From Calliopsis andreniformis (lineage: Eukaryota > Arthropoda > Insecta > Hymenoptera > Andrenidae), in contig NW_027480482.1 in the NCBI RefSeq assembly GCF_051401765.1, positions 1,302,001-1,366,000 of the forward strand: a stretch of 64,000 nucleotides of DNA. Direction: 5' to 3'. The translations under genes and the position numbers were made by a program. The notes below the pieces were generated by a model. It did no database searches, was not told where the DNA came from, and saw nothing but the letters and a program-made list of their open reading frames with translations. Positions 8,817 to 21,030 of this stretch are shown here, in pieces (position 1 is the first letter of the stretch; the number at the start of each line of letters is the position of its first letter).

Positions 8817-11550
8817 GGATTGAGGATTGAGGATTGAGGATTGAGGATTGAGGATTGAGGATTGAGGATTGAGGATTGAGGACAAGGACTGAGGGTTGAA
8901 TATTGATGTTTGAGGTCTGAGGGTTGAGGATTGAGCATTGAGAATTGAAGATTGAGGATTGAGGATTGAAGATTGAGGATTGGGTATTGAGGATTGAAGA
9001 ATGAGGATTGAAGATTGAGGATTGGGTATTGAGCATTGAAGAATGAGGATTGAGGATTGAGGATTGAGGATTGCGGATTGAAGACTGAGGATTGAGGATT
9101 GAGGATTGAGTGTTGAATATTGAGTATTGAGGATTGAATATAGAGGATTGAGGATTGAGGGTTGAGGATTGAGGACGAGGATTGAAGGTTGAGGATTGAG
9201 GTTTGAGGATTGAGGTCTGAGGACTGAGGACTGAGGATTGAGGATTGAGAATAGAGGATTTAGGATTGAGAATTGAAGATTGAGGATTGGGTATTGAGGA
9301 TTGAAGAATGAGCATTGAGGATTGAGGATTGAGGATTGCGGATTGAAGATTGAGGATTGGGTATTGAGGTTTGAGGGACGAGAATTGAGGATTGAGGCTT
9401 GAGGACTGAGGGTTGACGATTGAGCATTGGAGATTGAGGATTGATTACTGAGGATTGAGGATTGAGGATTGAGGATTGAGGATTGAGGATTGAGGATTGA
9501 GGATTGAGGATTCAGTATTGAGGATTGAAGATTGAGAATTGAGGATTCAGGATTGAACATTGAGCACTGAGCGTTCAGGGTTGAGTGTTGAGAATTGATG
9601 TTTGTGGATAGAGATTTGAAGATTGCAGATTGAGTATTGAGTATTGAAAACTGTGGGTTGAGGATATGCTATTGGGGATTGAGGATTGACAACTGACTGC
9701 TGAGGACTGAGGGCTGAAGATTGAGGATGCAGGATTGAGGATTCAGAAGTGAGGTTTGAGGACTGAGGAATGAGGATTGAGGGTTGAGAATTGAGGATTG
9801 AGGATTGAGGATTGAAGATTGAGGATTGGGTATTGAGGATTGAAGAATGAGGATTGAGGATTGAGGATTGAGGATTGAGGATTGAGGATTGAGGATTGAG
9901 GATTGAGGATTGAGGATTGAGGATTGAGGATTGAGTATTGAAGATTGAGGATTTGGGACTGAGGATTGAAGATTGAGGATTGATGATTGAGGATTGAGGA
10001 TTGAGGATTGAGGTTTGAGGATTGGGGATTGAAGATTCAGGATTGGGTATTGAGGATTGAAGGATGAGGGTTGAGGATTGAAATCTGTGAATTGAGGATA
10101 TTCTATTGAGGATTGAGGATTGACAATTGATTTTTGAGGACTGAGGGCTGAAGATTGAGGATTCAGGATTGAGGACTCGGGATTGAGGTTTGAGGACTGA
10201 GGATTGAGGATTGAGGATTGAGGATTGCGGATTGAAGATTGAGGATTGAGGATTGAGGACTGAGTATTGATTACTGTGGATTGAGGTTTGGGGAATGAGG
10301 ATTGAGGTTTGAGGACTGAGGAATGAGGATTGAGGGTTGAGAATTGAGGATTGAGGATTGAGGATTGAAGATTGAGGATTGGGTGTTGAGGATTGAAGAA
10401 TGAGGGTTGAGGATTGAGGATTGAGGATTGAGGATTGAGGATTGAGGATTGAGGATTGAGGATTGAAGATTGAGGATTGGGTATTGAGGATTGAAGAATG
10501 AGGATTGAGGATTGAGGAATGAGGATTGAGGATGGAGGATTGAGGATTGAAGAATGAGGGTTTTGGATTGAGGACAAGGACTGAGGGTTGAATATTGATG
10601 TTTGAGGTCTGAGGATTGAGGATTGAGGATTGAGGATTGAGGATTGAGGATTGAGGATTGAGGATTGAATATTGAGTATTAAGGATTGAAGATTGAGGAT
10701 TGAGGATTGAGGATTGATTATTGAGGATTGAGGATTGAAGATTGAGTATTGGGGAATGAGGATTGACAATTGAGGTTTGAGTATTGAGGATTGAGAATTG
10801 AGGATTGATTATTGAAGATTGAGTACTGAGGATTGAAGATTGTGGATTGAGGATTGAGGATTGAGGATGAGGGCTGAGGGTTCAGGATTGAGGTTTCAGG
10901 ACTGAGGACTGAGGATTGAGAATTGCGAATACAGGATTGAGGATTGAGGATTGAAGATTGAGGATTGGGTATTGAGGATTGAAGAATGAGGATTGAGGAT
11001 TGAGGATTGAGGATTGAGGATTGAAGATTCAGGATTGAGGATTGAGACTTGAGGATTGAATACTGAGTATTGAGGATTGAAGATAGAGGATTGAGGATTG
11101 AGTGTTGAGGATTGAGGACGAGGACTGACGGTGGAGGATTGAGGTTTGAGGATTGAGGATTCAGGATTGAGGACTGAGGATTGAGGATTGAGGATTGAGG
11201 ATTGAGGATTAGAGGATTGAAGATTGAATATTGATGATTGAAGATTGAGGATTGAGGATTGAGGGTTGTGGACTGAGGACGAGGACTGAGGGTTGAATAT
11301 TGATGTTTGAGGTCTGAGGATTGTGGATTGAGGATTGACGATTGAAGATTGAATATTGATGATTGAAGGTTGAGGATCGAGGATTGTGGGTTGTGGATTG
11401 AGGACGAGGACTGAGGGTTGAGTATTGATGTTTGAGGTCTGAGGATTGAGGATTGAGGATTGAGGATTGAGAATTGAGGATTGAGGATTGAGGATTGAAG
11501 ATTGAGGATTGGGTATTGAGGATTGAAGAATGAGGATTGAGGATTGAGGA
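8817..11550. repeat. 5,247-bp-period repeat, copy 2
   Basis: This is the partner of 3570-6303, with K (8881), alpha (9663), zeta (10097), P (10716), M (10863) and the 8-bp unit (11211). Unlike copy 1, it continues into an epsilon doublet at 11766. Copy 2 is therefore the more complete version of the alpha-zeta-P-M-epsilon order. Confidence 0.85.
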
Positions 11551-13070
11551 TAGAGGACTGAGTATTGAAGATTGAGTATTGAGGATTGAAGATTGAGGAT
11601 TGAGGATTGAGTATTGAAGATTGAGGATTTGGGACTGAGGATTGAAGATTGAGGATTGATGATTGAGGATTGAGGATTGAGGATTGAGGATTGAGGATTG
11701 AAGATTGAGGATTGGGTATTGAGGATTGAAGAATGAGGGTTGATGATTGAAATCTGTGAGTTGAGGATATTCTATTGATGATTGAGGATTGACAATTGAT
11801 TTTTGAGGAATGAGGGCTGAAGATTGAGGATTCAGGATTGAGGACTCGGGATTGAGGTTTGAGGACTGAGGATTGAGGATTGAGGATTGAGGATTGAGGA
11901 TTGAGGATTGAAGATTGAGGATTGGGTATTGAGTATTGAACATTGAGGATTGAGGGTTGAGTATTGAGGATTGAGGATTGAGGATTGAAGATTGAATATT
12001 GATGATTGAAGGTTGAGGTTCGAGGATTGAGGGTTGTGGATTGAGGACGAGGACTGAGGGTTGAGTATTGATGTTTGAGATCTGTGGATTGAGGATTGAG
12101 GATTGAGAATTGAGGAATGAGGATTGAAGATTGAGGATTGGGTATTGAGGATTGAAGAATGAGGGTTGATGATTGAAATCTGTGAGTTGAGGATATTCTA
12201 TTGATGATTGAGGATTGACAATTGATTTTTGAGGAATGAGGGCTGAAGATTGAGGATTCAGGATTGCGGATTCGGGATTGAGGTTTGAGGACTGAGGATT
12301 GAGGGTTGAGGATTGAGGATTGAGGATTGAGGATTGAAGATTGAGTATTGAGGATTGAGGATTGAGGATTGAGGATTGAAGGTTGAGGATTGGGTATTGA
12401 GGATTGAACATTGTGGATTCAGGATTGAGTATTGAGGATTGAGGATTGAGGATTGAAGATTGAATATTGATGATAGAAGATTGAGGTTCGAGGATTGAGG
12501 GTTGTGGATTGAGGACGGGGACTGAGGGTTGAGTATTGATGTTTGAGGTCTGAGGATTGAGGATTGAGGATTGAGAATTGAGGATTGAGGATTGAGGATT
12601 GAGGATTGAAGATTGAGGATTGTGTGTTGAGGATTGAAGAATGAGGATTGAGGATTGAGGATTCGGGATTGAGCATTGAAGATTGAGTATTGAGGATTGA
12701 AGATTGAGGATTGCGGATTGTGGATTGAGGATGGTGGATTGAGGATTGAGGATTGAAGATTGAGTATTGAGGGTTGCAGATTGCGGATTGAGGATTAAGG
12801 ATTGAGGATTGAGGATGAGGGCTGAGGGTTGAGGATTGAGGTTTGAGGACTGAGGACTGAGGATTGAGGATTGAGGATTGAAGGTTGAGTATTGAGGATT
12901 GAGGATTGAGGATTGAGGATTGAGGATTGAGGATTGAGGATTGAGGATTGAGGATTGAAGATTGAGTATTGAGGTTTGAAGATTGAGGATTGAGGATTGA
13001 GGATTGAGGATTAAAGATTGAGGATTGAGGATTGAGGATTCGGGATTGAGCATTGAAGATTGAGTATTGA
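11551..13070. repeat. Epsilon doublet joined to a delta tail (chimeric unit)
   Basis: Epsilon cores at 11766 and 12192 are followed, not by epsilon's own GAGGACT-CGGGATT end, but at 12266 by the delta end GCGGATT-CGGGATT. The sequence then follows 8187 onward at a constant offset of 4,079 (also checked at 8435/12514). At about 13.07 kb it returns to another epsilon doublet, which gives a 1,411-bp period between doublets (11766/13177 and 12192/13603). Confidence 0.78.
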
Positions 13071-16000
13071 TGATTGAGGATTGAGGATTGAGGATTGAGG
13101 ATTGAGGATTGAAGATTGAGGATTGGGTATTGAGGATTGAAGAATGAGGGTTGATGATTGAAATCTGTGAGTTGAGGATATTCTATTGATGATTGAGGAT
13201 TGACAATTGATTTTTGAGGAATGAGGGCTGAAGATTGAGGATTCAGGATTGAGGACTCGGGATTGAGGTTTGAGGACTGAGGATTGAGGATTGAGGATTG
13301 AGGATTGAGGATTGAGGATTGAAGATTGAGGATTGGGTATTGAGTATTCAACATTGAGGATTGAGGGTTGAGTATTGAGGATTGAGGATTGAGGATTGAA
13401 GATTGAATATTGATGATTGAAGGTTGAGGTTCGAGGATTGAGGGTTGTGGATTGAGGACGAGGACTGAGGGTTGAGTATTGATGTTTGAGATCTGTGGAT
13501 TGAGGATTGAGGATTGAGAATTGAGGAATGAGGATTGAAGATTGAGGATTGGGTATTGAGGATTGAAGAATGAGGGTTGATGATTGAAATCTGTGAGTTG
13601 AGGATATTCTATTGATGATTGAGGATTGACAATTGATTTTTGAGGAATGAGGGCTGAAGATTGAGGATTCAGGATTGAGGACTCGGGATTGAGGTTTGAG
13701 GACTGAGGATTGAGGATTGAGTATTGAGGATTGAGGATTGAGGATTGAAGATTGAGGATTGGGTATTGAGTATTGAACATTGAGGATTGAGGGTTGAGTA
13801 TTGGGGATTGAGTATTGAGGATTGAGGATTGAGGATTGAGGATTGAGGATTGAGGATTGAGGATTGAGGATTGAGGATTGAGGATTGCGGATCGAGGATT
13901 GAAGATTGAGGATTGAGGATTGAGGATTGAGGATTGAGGATTGCAGATTGAGTATTGAGTAATGAAATCTGTGAATTGATGATATTCTATTGAGGATTGA
14001 GGATTGACAACTGATTGTTGAGGAGTGAGGGCTGTAGATTGAGGATTCAGGATTGAGGAATAAGGATTGAGGTTTGAGGACTGAGGATTGAGGATTGAGG
14101 ATTGAGGATTGAGGATTGAGGATTGAAGATTGAGGATTGAGGATTGATGGTTGTGGATTGAGGACGAGGACTCAGGGATGAGTATTGATGTTTGAGTTCT
14201 GAGGATTGAGGATTGAGGATTGAGAATTGAGGGTTGAGGGTTGAGGATTGAAGATTGTGGATTGGGTATTGAGGATTGAAGGATGGGGATTGAGGATTGA
14301 GGATTGAGGATTGAGGATTGAGGATTGAAGATTGAGTATTGGGGATTCAAGATTGAGGATTGAGGATTGAGTATTGAATATTGAGGATTTGGGACAGAGG
14401 ATTGAAGATTGAGGATTGATGATTGAGGATTGGGTATTGAGGATTGAAGAATGAGGATTGAGGATTGAGGATTGAGGATTGAGGATTGAAGATTGAGTAT
14501 TGAGGATTGAAGGTTGACGGTTGAGGATTGAGGATTGAGGATTGAGGATTGAGGATTGAGGATTGAGGATTGAAGATTGAGTATTGAGAATTGAAGATTG
14601 ATGATTGAGGATTGAGGATTGAGGATTGAGGATTGAAGATTGAGGATTGAAGATTGAGTATTGAGGATTGAAGATTGAGGATTGAGGATTGCGGGTTTAG
14701 GATTGAGGATTGAAGATTGAGGATTGGGGACAGAGTGCTGAGGGTAGACTGATGAGAATTGATGTTTGTGGATAGAGATTTGAAGATTGCAGATTGAGTA
14801 TTGAGTAATGAAAACTGTGAGTTGATGATATTCTATTGAGGATTGAGGATTGGCAACTGATTGTTGAGGAGTGAGGGCTGAAGATTGAGGATTCAGGATT
14901 GAGAATTAAGGATTGAGGTTTGAGGACTTAGGATTGAGGATTGAGGATTGAGGATTGAGGTTTGAGGATTGAAGATTGAAGATTGAGGATTGAGTGTTGT
15001 GGATTGAGGACGTGGACTGAGGGTTGAGTATTGATGTTTGAGTTCTGAGGATTGAGGATTGAGGATTGAGAATTGAGGATTGAGGATGGAGAATTGAAGA
15101 TTGAGGATTGGGTATTGAGGATTGAAGAATGAGGATTGAGGATTGAGGATTGCGGATTGAGGATTGAGGATTGAAGATTGAGAATTGAGGATTGAAGATT
15201 GAGGATTGAGGATTGAGTATTGAAGATTGAGGATTTGGGACAGAGGATTGAAGATTGAGGATTGATGATTGAGGATTGAGGATTGAGGATTGTGGATTGA
15301 GGATTGAGGATTGAAGATTGAGGATTGGGTATTGAGGATTGAAGAATGAGGACTGAGGATAGAAATCCGTGAATTGAGGATATTCTATTGAGGATTGAAG
15401 ATTGACAATTGATTTTTGAGGACTGAGGGCTGAAGATTGAGGATTCAGGATTGCGGATTCGGGATTGAGGTTTGAGGACTGAGGATTGAGGGTTGAGGAT
15501 TGAGGATTGAGGATTGAGGATTGAAGATTGAGTATTGAGGATTGAGGATTGAGGATTGAGGATTGAAGGTTGAGGATTGGGTATTGAGGATTGAACATTG
15601 TGGATTCAGGATTGAGTATTGAGGATTGAGGATTGAGGATTGAAGATTGAATATTGATGATAGAAGATTGAGGTTCGAGGATTGAGGGTTGTGGATTGAG
15701 GACGGGGACTGAGGGTTGAGTATTGATGTTTGAGGTCTGAGGATTGAGGATTGAGGATTGAGAATTGAGGATTGAGGATTGAGGATTGAGGATTGAAGAT
15801 TGAGGATTGTGTGTTGAGGATTGAAGAATGAGGATTGAGGATTGAGGATTCGGGATTGAGCATTGAAGATTGAGTATTGAGGATTGAAGATTGAGGATTG
15901 CGGATTGTGGATTGAGGATGGTGGATTGAGGATTGAGGATTGAAGATTGAGTATTGAGGGTTGCAGATTGCGGATTGAGGATTAAGGATTGAGGATTGAG

Positions 16001-16200
16001 GATGAGGGCTGAGGGTTGAGGATTGAGGTTTGAGGACTGAGGACTGAGGATTGAGGATTGAGGATTGAAGGTTGAGTATTGAGGATTGAGGATTGAGGAT
16101 TGAGGATTGAGGATTGAGGATTGAGGATTGAGGATTGAGGATTGAAGATTGAGTATTGAGGTTTGAAGATTGAGGATTGAGGATTGAGGATTGAGGATTA
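13071..16200. repeat. Epsilon-epsilon-beta-gamma-delta stretch
   Basis: Cores lie at 13177, 13603, 13981, 14827 and 15379, so spacings are 426, 378, 846 and 552 bp. This is the most complete run of the cycle's second half and can serve as the reference order. The stretch after delta carries GACGGGG and the sister M form near 16.0 kb and leads toward alpha at 17104. Confidence 0.78.
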
Positions 16201-17430
16201 AAGATTGAGGATTGAGGATTGAGGATTGAGGATTGAGGATTGAGGATTGAAGATTGAATATTGATGATTGAAGATTGAGGATTGAGGATTGAGGGTTGTG
16301 GATTGAGGACAAGGACTGAGGGTTGAATATTGATGTTTGAGGTCTGAGGGTTGAGGATTGAGCATTGAGAATTGAGGATTGAGGATTGAGGATTGAAGAT
16401 TGAGGATTGGGTATTGAGGATTGAAGAATGAGGATTGAAGATTGAGGATTGGGTATTGAGGATTGAAGAATGAGGATTGAGGATTGAGGATTGAGGATTG
16501 CGGATTGAAGACTGAGGATTGAGGATTGAGGATTGAGTGTTGAATATTGAGTATTGAGGATTGAATATAGAGGATTGAGGATTGAGGGTTGAGGATTGAG
16601 GACGAGGATTGAAGGTTAAGGATTGAGGTTTGAGGATTGAGGATTGAGGTCTGAGGACTGAGGACTGAGGATTGAGGATTGAGAATAGAGGATTTAGGAT
16701 TGAGAATTGAAGATTGAGGATTGGGTATTGAGGATTGAAGAATGAGCATTGAGGATTGAGGATTGAGGATTGCGGATTGAAGATTGAGGATTGGGTATTG
16801 AGGTTTGAGGGACGAGAATTGAGGATTGAGGCTTGAGGACTGAGGGTTGACGATTGAGTATTGGAGATTGAGGATTGATTACTGAGGATTGAGGATTGAG
16901 GATTGAGGATTGAGGATTGAGGATTGAGGATTGAGGATTGAGGATTGAGGATTCAGTATTGAGGATTGAAGATTGAGAATTGAGGATTCAGGATTGAACA
17001 TTGAGCACTGAGCGTTCAGGGTTGAGTGTTGAGAATTGATGTTTGTGGATAGAGATTTGAAGATTGCAGATTGAGTATTGAGTATTGAAAACTGTGGGTT
17101 GAGGATATGCTATTGGGGATTGAGGATTGACAACTGACTGCTGAGGACTGAGGGCTGAAGATTGAGGATGCAGGATTCAGGATTCAGAATTGAGGTTTGA
17201 GGACTGAGGAATGAGGATTGAGGGTTGAGAATTGAGGATTGAGGATTGAGGATTGAAGATTGAGGATTGGGTATTGAGGATTGAAGAATGAGGATTGAGG
17301 ATTGAGGATTGAGGATTGAGGATTGAGGATTGAGGATTGAGGATTGAGGATTGAGGATTGAGGATTGAGGATTGAGTATTGAAGATTGAGGATTTGGGAC
17401 TGAGGATTGAAGATTGAGGATTGATGATTG
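16201..17430. repeat. Pre-alpha stretch and alpha module
   Basis: A K module in the GACAAGG form (near 16310) precedes a run of GAATATT, GAATATA and GACGAGG units and then alpha (17104). The stretch corresponds to about 49.3-50.5 kb at an offset near 33,088. The 426-bp-scale fine structure also matches 3.6-4.5, 8.9-9.75 and 44.2-45.1 kb. Confidence 0.7.
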
Positions 17431-20400
17431 AGGATTGAGGATTGAGGATTGAGGTTTGAGGATTGGGGATTGAAGATTGAGGATTGGGTATTGAGGATTG
17501 AAGGATGAGGGTTGAGGATTGAAATCTGTGAATTGAGGATATTCTATTGAGGATTGAGGATTGACAATTGATTTTTGAGGACTGAGGGCTGAAGATTGAG
17601 GATTCAGGATTGAGGACTCGGGATTGAGGTTTGAGGACTGAGGATTGAGGATTGAGGATTGAGGATTGCGGATTGAAGATTGAGGATTGAGGATTGAGGA
17701 CTGAGTATTGATTACTGTGGATTGAGGTTTGGGGAATGAGGATTGAGGTTTGAGGACTGAGGAATGAGGATTGAGGGTTGAGAATTGAGGATTGAGGATT
17801 GAGGATTGAAGATTGAGGATTGGGTGTTGAGGATTGAAGAATGAGGGTTGAGGATTGAGGATTGAGGATTGAGGATTGAGGATTGAGGATTGAGGATTGA
17901 GGATTGAGGATTGAGGATTGAAGATTGAGGATTGGGTATTGAGGATTGAAGATTGAGGATTGGGGATTGAGGATTGAGGATTGAGGATGGAGGATTGAGG
18001 ATTGAAGAATGAGGATTGAGGATTGAGGATAGAGGACTGAGGATTGAAGATTGAGTATTGAGGACTGAGGACTGAGGATTGACGATTGAGAATAGAGGAT
18101 TTAGGTTTGAGAATTGAAGATTTAGGATTGGGTATTGAGGATTGAAGAATGAGGATTGAGGATTGGGTATAGAGGATTGAAGAATGAGGATTGAGGATTG
18201 AGGATTGAGGACTGAGGATTGAAGATTGAGGGTTGAGGATTGAAGAATGAGGATTGAGGATTGAGGATTGAGGATTGAGGATTGAGGATTGAATATTGAT
18301 GATTGAAGATTGAGGATTGAGGATTGAGGGTTTTGGATTGAGGACAAGGTCTGAGGGTTGAATATTGATGTTTGAGGTCTGAGGATTGAGGATTGAGGAT
18401 TGAGGATTGAGGATTGAGGATTGAGGATTGAGGATTGAATATTGAGTATTAAGGATTGAAGATTGAGGATTGAGGATTGAGGATTGATTATTGAGGATTG
18501 AGGATTGAAGATTGAGTATTGGGGACTGAGGATTGACAATTGAGGTTTGAGTATTGAGGATTGAGAATTGAGGATTGATTATTGAAGATTGAGTATTGAG
18601 GATTGAAGATTGTGGATTGAGGATTGAGGATTGAGGATGAGGGCTGAGGGTTCAGGATTGAGGTTTCAGGACTGAGGACTGAGGATTGAGAATTGCGAAT
18701 ACAGGATTGAGGATTGAGGATTGAAGATTGAGGATTGGGTATTGAGGATTGAAGAATGAGGATTGAGGATTGAGGATTGAGGATTGAGGATTGAAGATTC
18801 AGGATTGAGGATTGAGAGTTGAGGATTGAATACTGAGTATTGAGGATTGAAGATAGAGGATTGAGGATTGAGTGTTGAGGATTGAGGACGAGGACTGACG
18901 GTGGAGGATTGAGGTTTGAGGATTGAGGATTCAGGATTGAGGACTGAGGATTGAGGATTGAGGATTGAGGATTGAGGATTGAGGATTGAAGATTGAGGAT
19001 TGGGTATTGAGTATTGAACATTGAGGATTGAGGGTTGAGTATTGAGGATTGAGGATTGAGGATTGAAGATTGAATATTGATGATTGAAGGTTGAGGTTCG
19101 AGGATTGAGTGTTGTCGATTGAGGACGAGGACTGAGGGTTGAGTATTGATGTTTGAGATCTGTGGATTGAGGATTGAGGATTGAGAATTGAGGAATGAGG
19201 ATTGAGGATTGAAGATTGAGGATTGATGATTGAGGATTCAGGATTGAGGATTGAGGTTTGAGGATTGGGGATTGAAGATTGAGGATTGGGTATTGAGGAT
19301 TGAAGGATGAGGGTTGAGGATTGAAATCTGTGAATTGAGGATATTCTATTGAGGATTGAGGATTGACAATTGATTTTTGAGGACTGAGGGCTGAAGATTG
19401 AGGATTCAGGATTGAGGACTCGGGATTGAGGTTTGAGGACTGAGGATTGAGGATTGAGGATTGAGGATTGCGGATTGAAGATTGAGGATTGAGGATTGAG
19501 GACTGAGTATTGATTACTGTGGATTGAGGTTTGGGGAATGAGGATTGAGGTTTGAGGACTGAGGAATGAGGATTGAGGGTTGAGAATTGAGGATTGAGGA
19601 TTGAGGATTGAAGATTGAGGATTGGGTGTTGAGGATTGAAGAATGAGGGTTGAGGATTGAGGATTGAGGATTGAGGATTGAGGATTGAGGATTGAGGATT
19701 GAGGATTGAGGATTGAAGATTGAGGATTGGGTATTGAGGATTGAAGAATGAGGATTGGGGATTGAGGATTGAGGATTGAGGATGGAGGATTGAGGATTGA
19801 AGAATGAGGATTGAGGATTGAGGATAGAGGACTGAGGATTGAAGATTGAGTATTGAGGACTGAGGACTGAGGATTGACGATTGAGAATAGAGGATTTAGG
19901 TTTGAGAATTGAAGATTTAGGATTGGGTATTGAGGATTGAAGAATGAGGATTGAGGATTGGGTATAGAGGATTGAAGAATGAGGATTGAGGATTGAGGAT
20001 TGAGGACTGAGGATTGAAGATTGAGGGTTGAGGATTGAAGAATGAGGATTGAGGATTGAGGATTGAGGATTGAGGATTGAGGATTGAATATTGATGATTG
20101 AAGATTGAGGATTGAGGATTGAGGGTTTTGGATTGAGGACAAGGACTGAGGGTTGAATATTGATGTTTGAGGTCTGAGGATTGAGGATTGAGGATTGAGG
20201 ATTGAGGATTGAGGATTGAGGATTGAGGATTGAATATTGAGTATTAAGGATTGAAGATTGAGGATTGAGGATTGAGGATTGATTATTGAGGATTGAGGAT
20301 TGAAGATTGAGTATTGGGGAATGAGGATTGACAATTGAGGTTTGAGTATTGAGGATTGAGAATTGAGGATTGATTATTGAAGATTGAGTATTGAGGATTG

Positions 20401-21030
20401 AAGATTGTGGATTGAGGATTGAGGATTGAGGATGAGGGCTGAGGGTTCAGGATTGAGGTTTCAGGACTGAGGACTGAGGATTGAGAATTGCGAATACAGG
20501 ATTGAGGATTGAGGATTGAAGATTGAGGATTGGGTATTGAGGATTGAAGAATGAGGATTGAGGATTGAGGATTGAAGATTGAGGATTGAAGATTCAGGAT
20601 TGAGGATTGAGAGTTGAGGATTGAATACTGAGTATTGAGGATTGAAGATAGAGGATTGAGGATTGAGTGTTGAGGATTGAGGACGAGGACTGACGGTGGA
20701 GGATTGAGGTTTGAGGATTGAGGATTCAGGATTGAGGACTGAGGATTGAGGATTGAGGATTGAGGATTGAGGATTGAGGATTGAAGATTGAGGATTGGGT
20801 ATTGAGTATTGAACATTGAGGATTGAGGGTTGAGTATTGAGGATTGAGGATTGAGGATTGAAGATTGAATATTGATGATTGAAGGTTGAGGTTCGAGGAT
20901 TGAGGGTTGTGGATTGAGGACGAGGACTGAGGGTTGAGTATTGATGTTTGAGATCTGTGGATTGAGGATTGAGGATTGAGAATTGAGGAATGAGGATTGA
21001 GGGTTGAAGATTGAGGATTGTGTGTTGAGG
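17431..21030. repeat. 1.80-kb tandem duplication of the zeta-P-M unit
   Basis: Zeta cores at 17538 and 19340 are 1,802 bp apart, and the P modules (18486 and 20281) and M modules (18633 and 20428) are 1,795 bp apart. The 7-bp difference is one heptamer. The displaced counterpart near 50.5-52.4 kb has the unit once (zeta 50619, P 51560, M 51707), so either the doubling occurred here after the two regions separated or one copy was lost there. Confidence 0.82.
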
